Part shown: positions 13,301 to 26,601 of the stretch, in pieces
Numbering within the stretch: the first letter of the stretch is position 1
Layout of the letters: the number at the start of each line of letters is the position of its first letter
Source of the DNA: Paraspadella gotoi
Lineage: Eukaryota; Chaetognatha
Assembly (NCBI GenBank): GCA_051294375.1
Contig: CM119265.1
Span: 26,976,517-27,040,516, forward strand
Direction of reading: 5' to 3'
DNA length: 64,000 nt
Notes under the pieces: generated by a model
What the model was told of the DNA's origin: nothing
The model's input: only the letters and a program-made list of their open reading frames with translations
Database searches by the model: none
Made by a program: the position numbers and the translations under genes

Positions 13301-16300
13301 GTATAACGAGCCGCGCCAAGCCCATTCCGGCGAAACCGAAAGTCATTTTATCTCGAGGCGAGCGAGAGAGCGAGGATCCCGACCAGCTCGTATCGTCGAC
13401 GAGTGACGACCGCTCTTCAGCTGTCAAGTAGGCATCGCAGCGCTTCGAAGCGAATTTAAATGGGCGATAAGCAGATCTCGTCTCCTCTCTCGTCTCTCTC
13501 TCTCTCGTCTCTCTCTCTCTCTCTCTCTTCTCCTTCCGTTTGCATTTCAATCTTTTTTTCTTCCTGTCGAATCTTAGGAGAGAGAGAGAGAAAGAGAGAG
13601 AGAAGAGAGAGGAGAGAGAGAGAGAGAGAGGAGAGAGAGACGAGACGGAGAGACAGAGAGAGCAGAGAGAGAACAGAGAGAGTGAGTTGACGGGCGTTTC
13701 GGAAGCGGCGAAAAGNNNNNNNNNNNNNNNNNNNNNNNNNCCGAAAACGAGCCAAAAGTAAGAAAACTGATATTCTGACATTCTGACATAAACGATGATA
13801 TAATTTATTGAAAACTAAATATTTAAAAACTCAACTAAACTCAACTAAAAAGAAAAACGTGACAAAGCACCGCAGTATCATTCACAATGACAGCATTTCA
13901 GTATCTTTTACAATATCTTTTACAATATTGTAACGAGTTCTTCACCTGATCTTCATTTCGTCCGTCCCAGCAATCTAATTCAACGCACCTGTGGTCAAAG
14001 TTTTAATTAATAAGCGCTCTACATTGATTAATAATTGATCAATAATCAATATATTTAAACAAGGAAAATAACCTGCAACCAGCCAATAAAACTTGTCGGT
14101 ACATCTCGACCGACGATCGCCCGCCAAATTGTCGTCCGGTCAAATACGTGTTGTGGCTGGGGGAAAAAAAAGAAATAAAACCAACTAGTGCACTTAATAA
14201 TATTATATATAATATAAAGTTTCATACCTCGAATTAATGTAGTAGTGAGAAAGGGGTTGATCCATGTCCATGTAAACGTCGAGTCTAAACAATTTAATTA
14301 ATTAATGTTTAAAATTTAAGTGAAATTGTAAGAGGTATTAATTTAATAAGATCAATGAGCTTGAATTTTTCAAACTTATTTCCATATTTAAAAATATTTA
14401 ATTTACAAAATTTCAATTTTATAGTATTTGGCGGGATGATTTATTTTAAACTCTTATATATTTACATTTTGCTTAAAATCGTCTGGTAAATATAACGTTA
14501 TAATATATCATAATACAATTAAGTAACGATAATTAATAATCATTACCAACCTGTCCAAAAAACAAGGAGCGGATTCATGCGCCGTCATCATCGCGCGAAA
14601 TCCTTTGAAAGAAAGTAGTTCCTTCTTTCTCATTTCTGGATCCGGTTCGTGTCTAAGAAAAGGGAGAAGTTATCAAGGTTTAATAGAGGGGGGGCCATGT
14701 CACTCTCTCTCTCTCTCGTCCTGCTCTCTTCTCTCTTTCTTCTCTNNNNNNNNNNNNNNNNNNNNNNNNNNNNNNNNNNNNNNNNNNNNNNNNNNNNNNN
14801 NNNNNNNNNNNNNNNNNNNNNNNNNNNNNNNNNNNNNNNNNNNNNNNNNNNNNNNNNNNNNNNNNNNNNNNNNNNNNNNNNNNNNNNNNNNNNNNNNNNN
14901 NNNNNNNNNNNNNNNNNNNNNNNNNNNNNNNNNNNNNNNNNNNNNNNNNNNNNNNNNNNNNNNNNNNNNNNNNNNNNNNNNNNNNNNNNNNNNNNNNNNN
15001 NNNNNNNNNNNNNNNNNNNNNNNNNNNNNNNNNNNNNNNNNNNNNNNNNNNNNNNNNNNNNNNNNNNNNNNNNNNNNNNNNNNNNNNNNNNNNNNNNNNN
15101 NNNNNNNNNNNNNNNNNNNNNNNNNNNNNNNNNNNNNNNNNNNNNNNNNNNNNNNNNNNNNNNNNNNNNNNNNNNNNNNNNNNNNNNNNNNNNNNNNNNN
15201 NNNNNNNNNNNNNNNNNNNNNNNNNNNNNNNNNNNNNNNNNNNNNNNNNNNNNNNNNNNNNNNNNNNNNNNNNNNNNNNNNNNNNNNNNNNNNNNNNNNN
15301 NTCTTCGTCGTCGTCTTCGTCGTCGTTTTCGTCGTCTTCGTTGTCTTCGTCGTCGTTATCGTCGTTGTCGTCATTTTTATTGTCATCGTCGTCGTCATTA
15401 TCGTCATCAATTTCAACGTTGTTGTCAACGTTTTTATTTTTCTGTCATCTTTGTCCATCTTTCTCCTGCATCGTCGTCATCATCGTAGGTATTGCAGCAT
15501 CATCATCATCATCATCATCATCATCATTATCATCATCATCATCATCATCATCATCTTCATCTTCAGACTGAAATCGATCGAAATTTCGCTTGAAAATCTC
15601 GAACGTCGTTTTCACCTTAATTGCGCGCATGCGCGTCATCAAGAGGCGACGAATTTCAACTTCAACTTTCTCCCGCGCGCCTTTTTAGAGATGCAGATTA
15701 ACTTCAACTTTCTCCCGCGCCTCGACTTTTTTACCAGCCCGTCCGCACTCAAGCAAAAAAAAGGGATCGCTCTTTTTCAAACGAAGCGACGACACTAGCG
15801 GAAACAAAGAATAATAAATACGCGGGGGAAATTCAAACAAAGACGCGACAAGATTGAGNNNNNNNNNNNNNNNNNNNNNNNNNAGAATCGAGAATCGTGG
15901 TTTTTTTTTTAGCCGCGAATGCGAGCAGAGCAATTCCATTTAAGTCACTTTCCGGTCGGTCCGTCTGTCAGTTTAAATCCTATTCACCTTAAAAAAAAGC
16001 TCATAACTCGGGTAATACTGTAAGAGATGATTATTTAATATGATCTTAAAATGATATTGAATTTCTCAATCTAATTTACATATTGTAGTATTAAATCTAA
16101 ATGAATCTATTTTCATTTTGGATTTTAATATTAGTTCTGTTTTCCAGTAGCTAAACATAGTCTCCTATAATATACCCTGGTATAATACTTAATAAATTCT
16201 GTTGATATTTGGTATCGTTTAAGGATAAGCGATTATATTACAGTGAACTTTAACATGCATCTGTATCCTACTAGTGAGGTCACGTCATTAATTTTTAATC

Positions 16301-19300
16301 TTTATCATCAACGGTTTATGTTTAACATTAAAACGGAAATCATCCATCATTAATCCATCATTAATCTATCATTAATCGTGGTCTTTCTCAAGCTTTCCGG
16401 CGGAAGATTCATCATCGGAGAGAAAAAATACAAAAAGATCATTAAGCTAAAGAAAAAAAAAACATCAAAATGCCTAAAAGGAAAGCATCATTTATTTAAT
16501 CTTACATTGATTCATTTAAAGTTTATTTATTAAAAAAATGACCTTATTTTAGAATAGGGTAATGGTTTAAGTTAGGGATTAGGGTTAATGATTAGGTTAG
16601 GATTAGATTTGGATTAGATTAGGTTAGGATTTGGTTAGGATTAGGTTAGGATTAGGTTAGTATTAGATTAGGATTGGGTTAGGATTAGGTTAGGATTGGG
16701 TTAGGATTAGGTTAGGATAGGGTTAGGATTAGGTTAAGATTAGGTTAGGATTAGGTTAGTTCGGAATTACGTTTAGCATTAGTAAGAGATCAGGGATAAA
16801 AATTTGGGTCAAAATTAAGCTCAGGAAACCTCAGATACAACATTATTTTGTATCAACATTGTTGCCATGGAGATCACAAAAGGTTCGAGCGAGAGTCGTC
16901 GTCGTCGTCCGATCTATTTTTGTTCGGTAATGCTAAGATGATGATCACCACGACAACGACGACGACGACGACAATGATCACGACAATTTAACGATGAAAA
17001 CAACAACAACAACAACAACGACGACAACCCGCGACACGCGATTTTCGTCTTCGGACGTCGACCTCGCCAAGCAAACGAACTTTTGAGCGGGAACTCCATC
17101 CGTCCGTCCGCCCGTCTGTCAGTCTGTCCGTCCCGGTCAAAACCCAAGACAGACCTGTAAATCGTGTCCAAGCATCTTGCTTTGTCGTAAAAGGGAAAGA
17201 GAATTTCATTTAGTCTCGGATCGCGTTGGACTTCGTTGAAGAAAGTGATCATCTTGGGGATGGAGAGACCCTCGTCGCTCGAGACCAGACTTTCGTAGAT
17301 TTCCTAGAAATCGAACGTGAATTTCCGAGAAATACTCTTTTTCGTCATAAGAATCACGATAATCAAACGTCAATAGAATGACTGGAAGCTTCGACATCAT
17401 TTTCCTTATACGAACTACCAACTTCATCCAATATTAAAATTATCCATCCATTTAATAAATGAACCATCTTCCTCTTGACAACAGGCTAATATTATGGTTA
17501 AAATTAAATTCCCTGATAAAGCAACAGAAATAAGGGCCTCTTGGAAAAGAGTGCCATGTTTAATTCGTTGTTTCTCTCCCCCCCCCCAAGCTCCAAATCC
17601 CGAATTTGATTTTCTCACTTGAATTTCTGTCCTCGGCGAAATTCGATGACAAATTTCGAGAAAAACATCAAAGGAAAAATGTTGAGGTTCGATTTCTTCT
17701 CCTTTGCCTGAGGGGAGGCCGAGATCCTGTGTCATGTGCGAGGAGAAGGGGGAGGAAAGGAGGAGGAGAGGTGAGAAGGAGAAGGGGGGAGGAGGAGGAG
17801 GAGGTGAGAGAAGGGAGGAGGAGGTATTAGAGGTCTCAGAGCCTTATTCGAGCCTATGCTTCGACTTACTCAAAGGGTACATGAAATCATGATTTCATGA
17901 TTTTATGTTTATCATGCTCGCTCCAATCTACTATTTAAATGCAACTCCTGTTGTTAATTTCGGGCATCTACTTCTCCTCCTCCCTACTCCTCCTCTTAAC
18001 TCTCTATTATGAATTCATTACGGGAAAAGACTAACAATTATCTTCAGGCAACAAAGAGATATGAGAAAGAATTAATACGGTGAATCATGCTAGAATTCTT
18101 ACACTAAAATAAGAACGGGTAAGAAATATAGAAAACTTGGCAATGGATTTAACACGTATTACTTGATTCGATGAGTCTTATTGTCAGTTTTTCATTGTAA
18201 TGAATTCACTTTCTTGAAAGATTCATCTTATGAATCAGTTATGAGATTCGCGGTTAGAGACGAATTATTTTAGGTTGAAGTTTATAAATGAATTCATTAC
18301 AGCTAAAAATAACAGGTAAGAAAATTAAAGAACGCAACTGTTGGCAATGGTTAAACAGTCATTACTTGATTCGATGAGTCTTTGTCAGTTTCGCATGTAA
18401 TGAATTCACTTCTCAGATTCATTTATGTAAATGCAGTTGATGAGATCCTTAGAGAATAAATTATTTAGTTGAATCAATGCATGAATTCACTTACACTAAA
18501 ACAATAAAACGAGGTAAAGAAATGATAAAGAAACAACTTGGCAATGGTTAACAAGTTCATTAACTATGATTCGATGGTCTTTTGTTCCAGTTTTCATTGT
18601 ATGAATTTGTTTAATAAACAATGGAATAACAGTCAATGGCTTTATATAAATTACATTTAAAATTAAACAGAGATAATTAAAAAATTATAAAATTTGCGAA
18701 GGAAATTACAAAAAATATATTTTTCATTGGAGTTGAACCCGGATCTTGGCGACGGTAAAATAACGGTTAACCCCGTTGCTCTGTGGGATTCGATCCCGCT
18801 TATTTAAATTTCCAACTTGTTCACTAAAATAAAAAGAGTCATCTCGGGGATTGATCGCGGAACTGTTTAGTGAGCGACTATAATTTAGTGGTTTCGCACC
18901 CTCAGTGCGCTTACATAAGATCTCATCCAATTGTGCTAATTATGATAACATGATAGTTAGTAAATCATGTGGAACAAAAAGAACATTATAATATTTATAA
19001 GTTTTAACTACGGTACACTGTTTAGTAGTTATACAATTTCCATGGCTATGACTTTTATTTCCTTGTCTTCTTAGCAAAGATTTTCACATTGTTAACGATT
19101 ATCATGGACTTTGTATAATGTATTTCATTGTTAATGTTACCAATTAATATTATTGCACTGGTATAGTTAACTTTTTGCTTGTTGAGTCATATAGATATTC
19201 ATATAATCGAAATATCTATATGCTTTGTTATTATTAAGGTAATGATTTTAAGCTGAATCAAAATAAGAACTTTTTGTTTCCGAGACAATTTTTAGACGAA

Positions 19301-22300
19301 CAGAAAAACTGTTTCAGGGAATAAACTGCTTTGATTCGCGAACGCAGCGCCCGTAGAGGGTATTCATCAGCGCCGTGGAAAAGAGGTGGCGGGACGTTAA
19401 CGCGTGAATTCGCGCACATTGGTGACCCGACTAAGACAATAAGTGCCCTGCCTTTAACCAGGGCGCAACGGGCAACTTAAACGCAGTTCAGATCGAACGC
19501 CGCGTCACGCGGAAGCGACGCCTGCTAAAACGCCGCGGCAGGTTTTAGGTCGGATGCCTGTTGCCCACACTAGGAACAACCACTTCGAATCTCAGTCAGA
19601 ATTCCCTTCGCGTAGCAGGCAGCGCGAGGTCGAGGATATCGCTCTCGCACTCGCCAGGCATCGCGACTGAGGAGATACGAGACGAACGCTCCGGATCAAA
19701 CGTCTTCGACCTTTCTCCGTCGATTTTGAGTCTTCTAGACTCACGGAGCCATAAACACCCAAAAAAAAAAAAAAAGGAAATATGCGACGGAGAATGCTGA
19801 GGCACGACCGTCGCACAACAGAGAGCAGAGTTGACTCTTCGCGGCGCTGCATCGACCCGGCATGAGCGGCCAGCTCCGCGCTGCCAGCGACGGCCTCACA
19901 AGCGCCGACAAAGAGCCTAAGAAACCAGATCTTGCGCCGCGTTGACAAGAAAACATGAAATCTGGGATAAGGGAGAATTGAGGACAGCTATAGAGAGCCG
20001 CGAGTCGTCGCCGCTTATAGGATACTAGTTTGCCTTTCTGAATAGCGAAGATATAGTGGCTTGATCCAAGGATCAATGCGGTATCTTCTAAACGGCGATC
20101 CGTCAGAGTGCGAGATGGAGCGCAGGTTTTCTGCGACTACGTTGCGCATGGGCGATACTGGGCTCTAAAAGGCGGCGCGCAAGCCGAGATAATTCTCGAT
20201 GCCTTTGAGAATCAAGGGACCGCGAGTGACATGACAACCATGCGCAACATCTCGCCAAAGAATGGTGAGAAGGACGTGTCGTACGTCACGATTGATGGAC
20301 AGTCCTCAAGGAACTGATCATCAGAGTTTGCATCACTGTACCAAAAGCGAATGGTAATTGACCGAGCGCGTAGATTCAACTGCGGCCGGGAACTGACGCG
20401 CCATCGCGACTGGCACTTTGACGCTCAGGGAAACGCTGCAGTAAGAGCGAGCCAGCCCCACCAATCAAAACGTGGTATTGATGACGCAGCTCAAAAGAAT
20501 CGAGCGACGACGAAGATGCAATGGAGGTTCTAAATTTGTCAACAGGCGCCGGGATATCGCTCCAACCATTTGCAAGAACGAACCTGACCCCATCCTGGCA
20601 ACTGCTCGCGCCGGCGCCGCCAAAATTAGAACGGAGGGGCCACTTATCAAGGATCAGGAATTTGTCATTTCCATGTCAAAATAACGGCGACGCTCTTACG
20701 CTGGCGAGAAAGGGTGCGATCGATATGAAGAGAAGCTGCCCAGCAGCCGGGAAACGGCCGGGCGGGCGGCGCAGGTGAACGGCCGTGCCCCGCCGACTTG
20801 AGAGCTTCACACGTTCGACTGCCTACCTGCTGCAATGTGGTCGATGCAGCAGTGACGGCGAGCGTGTTTGGTTGTGGGGCCGCGAGCTCTCACTTATTCC
20901 CCTACAAGCCAGAAGCAGCGTGCCGCCGGCCCAGTGGGCCCACAAGCTTCAAGCGGCAAATGACGGCCAATCGCATGCTATGGTACGACAAGAGAACGAA
21001 TACTTGGTCCCGACTTTTTCCCTTCGAGCTGTATTGGTTGCGGACGTTACGCAGAGCATCCTTGCGCGACTTTCTCGCCGATTTTTGCCTGGCGGCCAAT
21101 CATCGCGATGACATACTCCTTTGACGCTGAAAGAATTTTTCTACCATTGCCTGCGCCGTTCTTATGGCCTAATCCCCTTTCACATGATTATGATTTCAAT
21201 GATTATTGGATATTGAATAACTTAATAAAGTAATATTATTCAATTTTTTTATCTTTGAATTATATGAGATTGAGTTAATAATTAAGTCGAGATTGAGCCT
21301 GCTGCAAACAATGTTCTCATCTGAAACTGAGAAACCCCCCCAAGGAATTTCTTCATAGATCAATGCAGGCAAAAATTCCTTTTGCCGCAACTCCCTGCTA
21401 ATGGAGAGAGAATTAACAAATATACACAGACCAGCTCGTCAGTCACTATTTGGGCAAATATCCATTTAAGGTGCGCATGGCCGCATTACAAAAGGAGGCA
21501 AAGTTCCCTACGGCAAAGGCTGATTCTTCGGCACTGGCACCTTCGTTTTGTCCCCAGGATGCTGCGTGATCAACTTTACACGGTAAAAAACGATTCTAAT
21601 TTAGGTAAGAGTTTTAAATTTTTTTGTTATGCTCCAATTTAAAAAATTGGCGATGTTACTAGGAAATATTTTTTATTAAATTCATGCAGTTTAAATTTTC
21701 ACGTTTTTAATTTTTTTAAGAGCAAAGACGCATGTCATCTGAAGAATTTATTTAATAATGCCAGAAAGATTGTTTTCCGGCTTTGGTAAGTTGAGAACAC
21801 TACTAGACTCGGTTCAAACTTCCTAAAAGAGCACCGAGATATTTTCGCAACGCTTCAACGCAAACAGAATTCGTACGTGGCAGGGATTCTCCACCGCTAA
21901 TGACGTTTGGCTTTCTGTCACCCATGAATCTCAATGCTTACAACTTCACTATCGTCAATTCCATCTTCCATCTGGTGCCAAACGTGAATAAACATGCAGC
22001 AATTTAAGAGGAGCCCTGTCAACCCGTGTCGCTTTTGGGAACGCAAACTGGTAGATAAACTTCGTCCATTTCACCTCGGTCAATCGGAAACTAAGTATTC
22101 TTTGTTTTAAAATGCCGAGTTGCACTTGTCATGGACTCGGTGGTTGGGTGTGTCCAGAAAGTTGCAATGGGGAAGAACAATTTGTTTGTTTTCCTTGTTC
22201 TGGAGAAACAATCTCAGAAGACAGTTGTTATGAACTTTGAGAATTTCTAAATTTAGGGAAAAAGGTTTCGGTTAAACAAAAAACTGTAGATATTGTCCAT

Positions 22301-24957
22301 ATTGCCTGTAGAGCTTTTGGACACAGAATTTTAATTTAGAAGAGCGCACTTAAAGCTCCGTATTCAAATGCGTGTAAGAGAAAAAATAAGACTTCTAAGT
22401 CTTCTGTTGCTCACAAACATTCATGATAATGAATTCATTATTTGTAATTGATTTCAATAATGCATTGAATTCACCTTCAATGAAAAATTGAATCTCGAAA
22501 GCTTAGGCGTTTTAATCGGAATATCCATGCTCCTCCGTCGCGATATTCGAACTGGATAATGAGGGTGGCCGAGAATTCGCCTTTCGACCACCTAAATCAG
22601 TCGCTGGACTTTTGACCGTTTGCGAGTCGAAAAGTTTGGTCGAATAACTGGCTCTGGCTATACGTCGGAGGAGGAGGGGGAGCGGGTGAGAGGATTATGA
22701 GATAGGAAAAGGAGAAAGTGCAGGTAAACACGAAAGCAAAAAGAATTGAAAAGAAAGAGAAAAGAAAACGAAAAGAGTTATATGTTAGAATAATTTGGGG
22801 CGTCGTTATCGTCAGTCCGCGTCGTCGTTGTCGTTTGTCGTCGTCGGTGTCGTTGGTCGTTCGTCGTGTCGTTTCGTCTGTCGTCGTCGTTGTCGCTGTC
22901 ATCGTTAACGTCGTTCCGTCAAGAATAATTTCTGTCAAATTGTGAGACTTAAAGACTTTGACATCAAGAGGTGACAGCCAACTTTAACCGATTATTTTAA
23001 AGAGGCAATTTTCTGGATAACTCCTCTCGCTTCTCTCTCTCCTCTCATCGTCTCTCGTCTCATCTCTCGTCTGTTTCTTTCTCTTTCTCTCTCTCTTGTC
23101 TCTTCTCTGTTTCTTCTCTTTCTCTCTCTCTCTCTTTCTGTTTCTTTCTCTCTCTCTCTGTTTCTTTCTTCTCTCTCTCGTCTACTTCTCTTTCTTCTCT
23201 TTCTCTCTTCTCTGTTTCTTCTCTCTCTCTCTCTCGTCTCTCGTCTCTCGTACGTCCGTCTCCTCTTCTCTGTCTCTCTCTCGTTCTCGTATCTCTTCTT
23301 TCCTCTCTCCTCGTCCTCTTTCTTTTCTTTTCTTCATAAGGTATTTTTTTAATTATTTTTTCATTAAGTTTTTTCTCTCTTCCTCAATTCAAATCTGATC
23401 AGCCACCTTTTTGCAAAAATTACTTTTTGCTCGTTTACTTTTTTTTCTCTTTTTTTTTCTTTTTTCGGTTTTTCTTTTTATTTATTCTTTTCAATTTTGA
23501 TTCTTGTTTTCGTCTTTGATTCGCAATTTTTCTCTTCTTCTCTTCCTTTTGTAGAAAATGTTTTTATATTTTCGTATGGCTAACGTGCACTCACGACGAA
23601 TTTCCGCTCCCGACGTGGAATTGTTTAACTCGAGTCCCGATGGAAAGTTTTTCAAAAACAACTTCAAAGGTTAATCAAGAAATCACTCGCGGTCAATTGT
23701 TATTGAGAGAGAAGTTAAAAATGCCCGCGAAAAATATTTTTACATCGAAAACGTTGAGCAAGAAAATTTCATCCACGTCTTTAAAGGTTTAACATTTTAC
23801 ACTTTTCTATTCTCATTTTTCCTTTTTCCTCTCTCCGTTTTCCTTCTCATTTTTATTCTGCTATCTATTACTCATTTTTCTTGATTTTTCTTTGTTCTTT
23901 CTCTCATATTCTCTTTTCTCCTCTCCCAGTCGCCTTGTTTTTTTCTCTTTTTTTCTTTTCCTCCATTTTATTTCTTTCCTTTCCTTTCTACTCATTCACA
24001 CTTTTCATTTATCCTCCTCTCATTCTCCTTCTATTCCTCTCATTTTCTGCCTCTTCTACTTCTATTCTTTCATTATAACGGCTCTCTATTCTCTAATATT
24101 AACTTCCCACTCATTCAAAATCATATTAAAACTTTTCGGACTCAAGAAGTTATTCTTTTTTCGATTGCATTTATTCAAAATAAAGAAAAAAACTTCTGCA
24201 GCCTTTGAAAGTTTTCAACAATGAATCTGAAAAGATAAATGTATTACTTTTATTTCCCACAAATCATAGAAAATTTAACATGCTATTGGTTTTTTTCTTC
24301 AAAACCCAGAAAACAAAAGTCTTTCGTCGAAGGCTTCGTTCCAGAGATTCGCCCTTTCTACACGCCACATCTTTCTCAGGCCTCCTTGTTCCCACGCCTG
24401 TTCCCAGACGACTCCTCTTTACCTAATCGCCACAGTTCCCGCATTTCTTTTGTTCCTTGACACTCCTTATCTCTGTTCCCTGTCCCTGCTTCCTGCTCCC
24501 AGCCTCCATGTTCTCTAATCATCCTGTTCCCCCATCCCTTTTTGTCCCAATCCCTTATCATCATCACCAAAACCGCTATTTCCACCAATCCCCTGTTCCC
24601 CAATCCCTGTCTTGTCCCCAAAATCCCTGCTCGCCTATCCCTATTCCTGCAAATCCCTATTCTCGGCCAAATCTCCTTATTCCCCCAATCCCCTATTCCC
24701 ACCATTCACCTGTTCCCATAAACCGGTTCCTCCCAAATCCCCTTTTTCCCCCAACTGGCCTTTTCCGCCCAATATCCGCCTGCTCCCCCAAATCGCCTGC
24801 TCCCCAATCCACCTTCAGATTTGAAGGAGAGTCCTTCTCGTTCTTCCCCATCGGAAAGTCTTGACGATATTTTTGACAGGAACTTTCATCGTTGCGCTAG
24901 CGCCTGCGATTGAGCTTGGATCCAAGTGTTTGCATCAGTTGATCCTAAAAGGGGGGG

Positions 24958-25053
<96 letters not shown>

Positions 25054-26349
25054 TTAAATAAGAAATAACAAAATTTTTATCACCTAAGATGCGATTCACA
25101 AAACCAGATATATATAAAATCTTGATTTCGATTTGATTCGTAAATTTTCGTGTAGCAGATATTCTTTTAACTCGACGCTTCGCCAGCAGGGTTTCCCCTT
25201 ACCAGTTTCAGCTTCGCCGAACTCGCCGATAGGTATATTTGTTGTCGGCATAGCAACATTGTGAACAAAAGCTCGAAGAGCCGGCGGCCCAAGCGGAGGC
25301 CTGTTCTTCTTCCTGCGCGATGAGAAGTAAATGAACCGCGTTTCACAGAAATCTGTGGAATTAGTTGTTCTTTCGTTGACGTATCGTTGTAACGTATTAT
25401 TACTATATTAATTATATGTAGCAAACAACAACGAAATCTGTAAAAATATTTAGCTGGCATACGAGGTGGTAGTCAGCATAAGAAACTTCTCGAATATTTT
25501 AGTTATAATAATTTCAAAATTACTTACATCAATCATAACTGTCTTGGGTGTTGTTCCAGTCCTTCGTATACTATAAAGTTCACTCGAAAGATGAAAACCG
25601 GCTCGTTCCCTCACGCCTGTCAGATGACACTATCCTGCCGAGTTCATCCACAAAACAGATGAAAACGCCTCCGTTCCTTCACGCCTGTCCCAGATGACAA
25701 CTATTGTCGAGTTCTCGCAACATGATGAAAACCCTCGTTCCTTCACGCCTTCGTTCGCAGATGCAACGTATCTGCGAGTTCTCCGCAAACAGATGAAACC
25801 TCCGTTCCCTCACGTTGTCCAGATGACGCCTATCCTGCCGACGCTACCTGTAACAGATGGAAAGGGAGAACATTCTCCCATCGACTGGTCTCATCCTCGC
25901 GTGAATGTCGAACGATGCTCTTGCAACTTTGGATCCAAGCGGAGTTTTGTCACTTGAAGGGAGAAAAATGAAGGGAGTGGAATTGAGAACCTAATAATAT
26001 TTTAAATAAATATTGGCGAAATCTAGAGAGAATAATATTAATATTATAGAANNNNNNNNNNNNNNNNNNNNNNNNNCAAAGCAAAAGAAAAATGAAGAAA
26101 GAAAAAAAAGAAAAGAGTTATATGTTAGAATATTTGGGCGTCGTTATCGTCGTCGCCGTCGTCGTTGTCGTTGTCGTCGTCGTTGTCGTTGTCGTCGTCG
26201 TTGTCGTTGTCGTCGTCGTCGTCGTTGTCGCTGTCATCGTTAACGTCGTCTCCGTCAACGAATATTTCTGTCAAATTGTGAGACTTAAAGACTTTGACAT
26301 CAGAGGTGACAGCAACTTTAACCATTATTTTAAAAGGAATTTCTGATAA

Positions 26350-26387
<38 letters not shown>

Positions 26388-26569
26388 NNNNNNNNNNNNN
26401 NNNNNNNNNNNNNNNNNNNNNNNNNNNNNNNNNNNNNNNNNNNNNNNNNNNNNNNNNNNNNNNNNNNNNNNNNNNNNNNNNNNNNNNNNNNNNNNNNNNN
26501 NNNNNNNNNNNNNNNNNNNNNNNNNNNNNNNNNNNNNNNNNNNNNNNNNNNNNNNNNNNNNNNNNNNNN

Positions 26570-26601
<32 letters not shown>

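Larger units (their letters stand above)
22690..26051 (-). other. Indel-rich second copy of 26077-31976, probably an assembly duplicate
   Basis: The order of landmarks is the same in both copies: GAAAAGAGTTATATGTTAGA at 22775 and 26115, (GTC)n, TC-rich tract, TTTTTATTATTTTTTCATTA-like stretch, the TTAACTCGAGTCCCGATGGA segment (23626 and 26898), T/C-rich tract, G-rich array, (GA)n, exon 5, exon 4 minisatellite, exon 4, and AATCTAGAGAGAATAATATT at the end (26018 and 31951). This copy has single-base insertions and deletions throughout and ends in exactly 25 N. It contains broken versions of PLC exons 4 (about 25860-25960) and 5 (about 25200-25350), and the only version of exon 6. A real tandem duplication is possible but the error pattern argues against it. 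Confidence 0.8.

Noticed and set aside
15445-15642. Asp-rich acidic protein
   Set aside because: Translation of (ATC)n/(GAT)n repeats.
14605-15798. Apparent 397-codon frame
   Set aside because: Two thirds of it is N, and the rest is (GTC)n/(ATC)n microsatellite.
16555-16765. True chromosome end
   Set aside because: The array is internal, its period is 11 bp and PLC exons lie on both sides.
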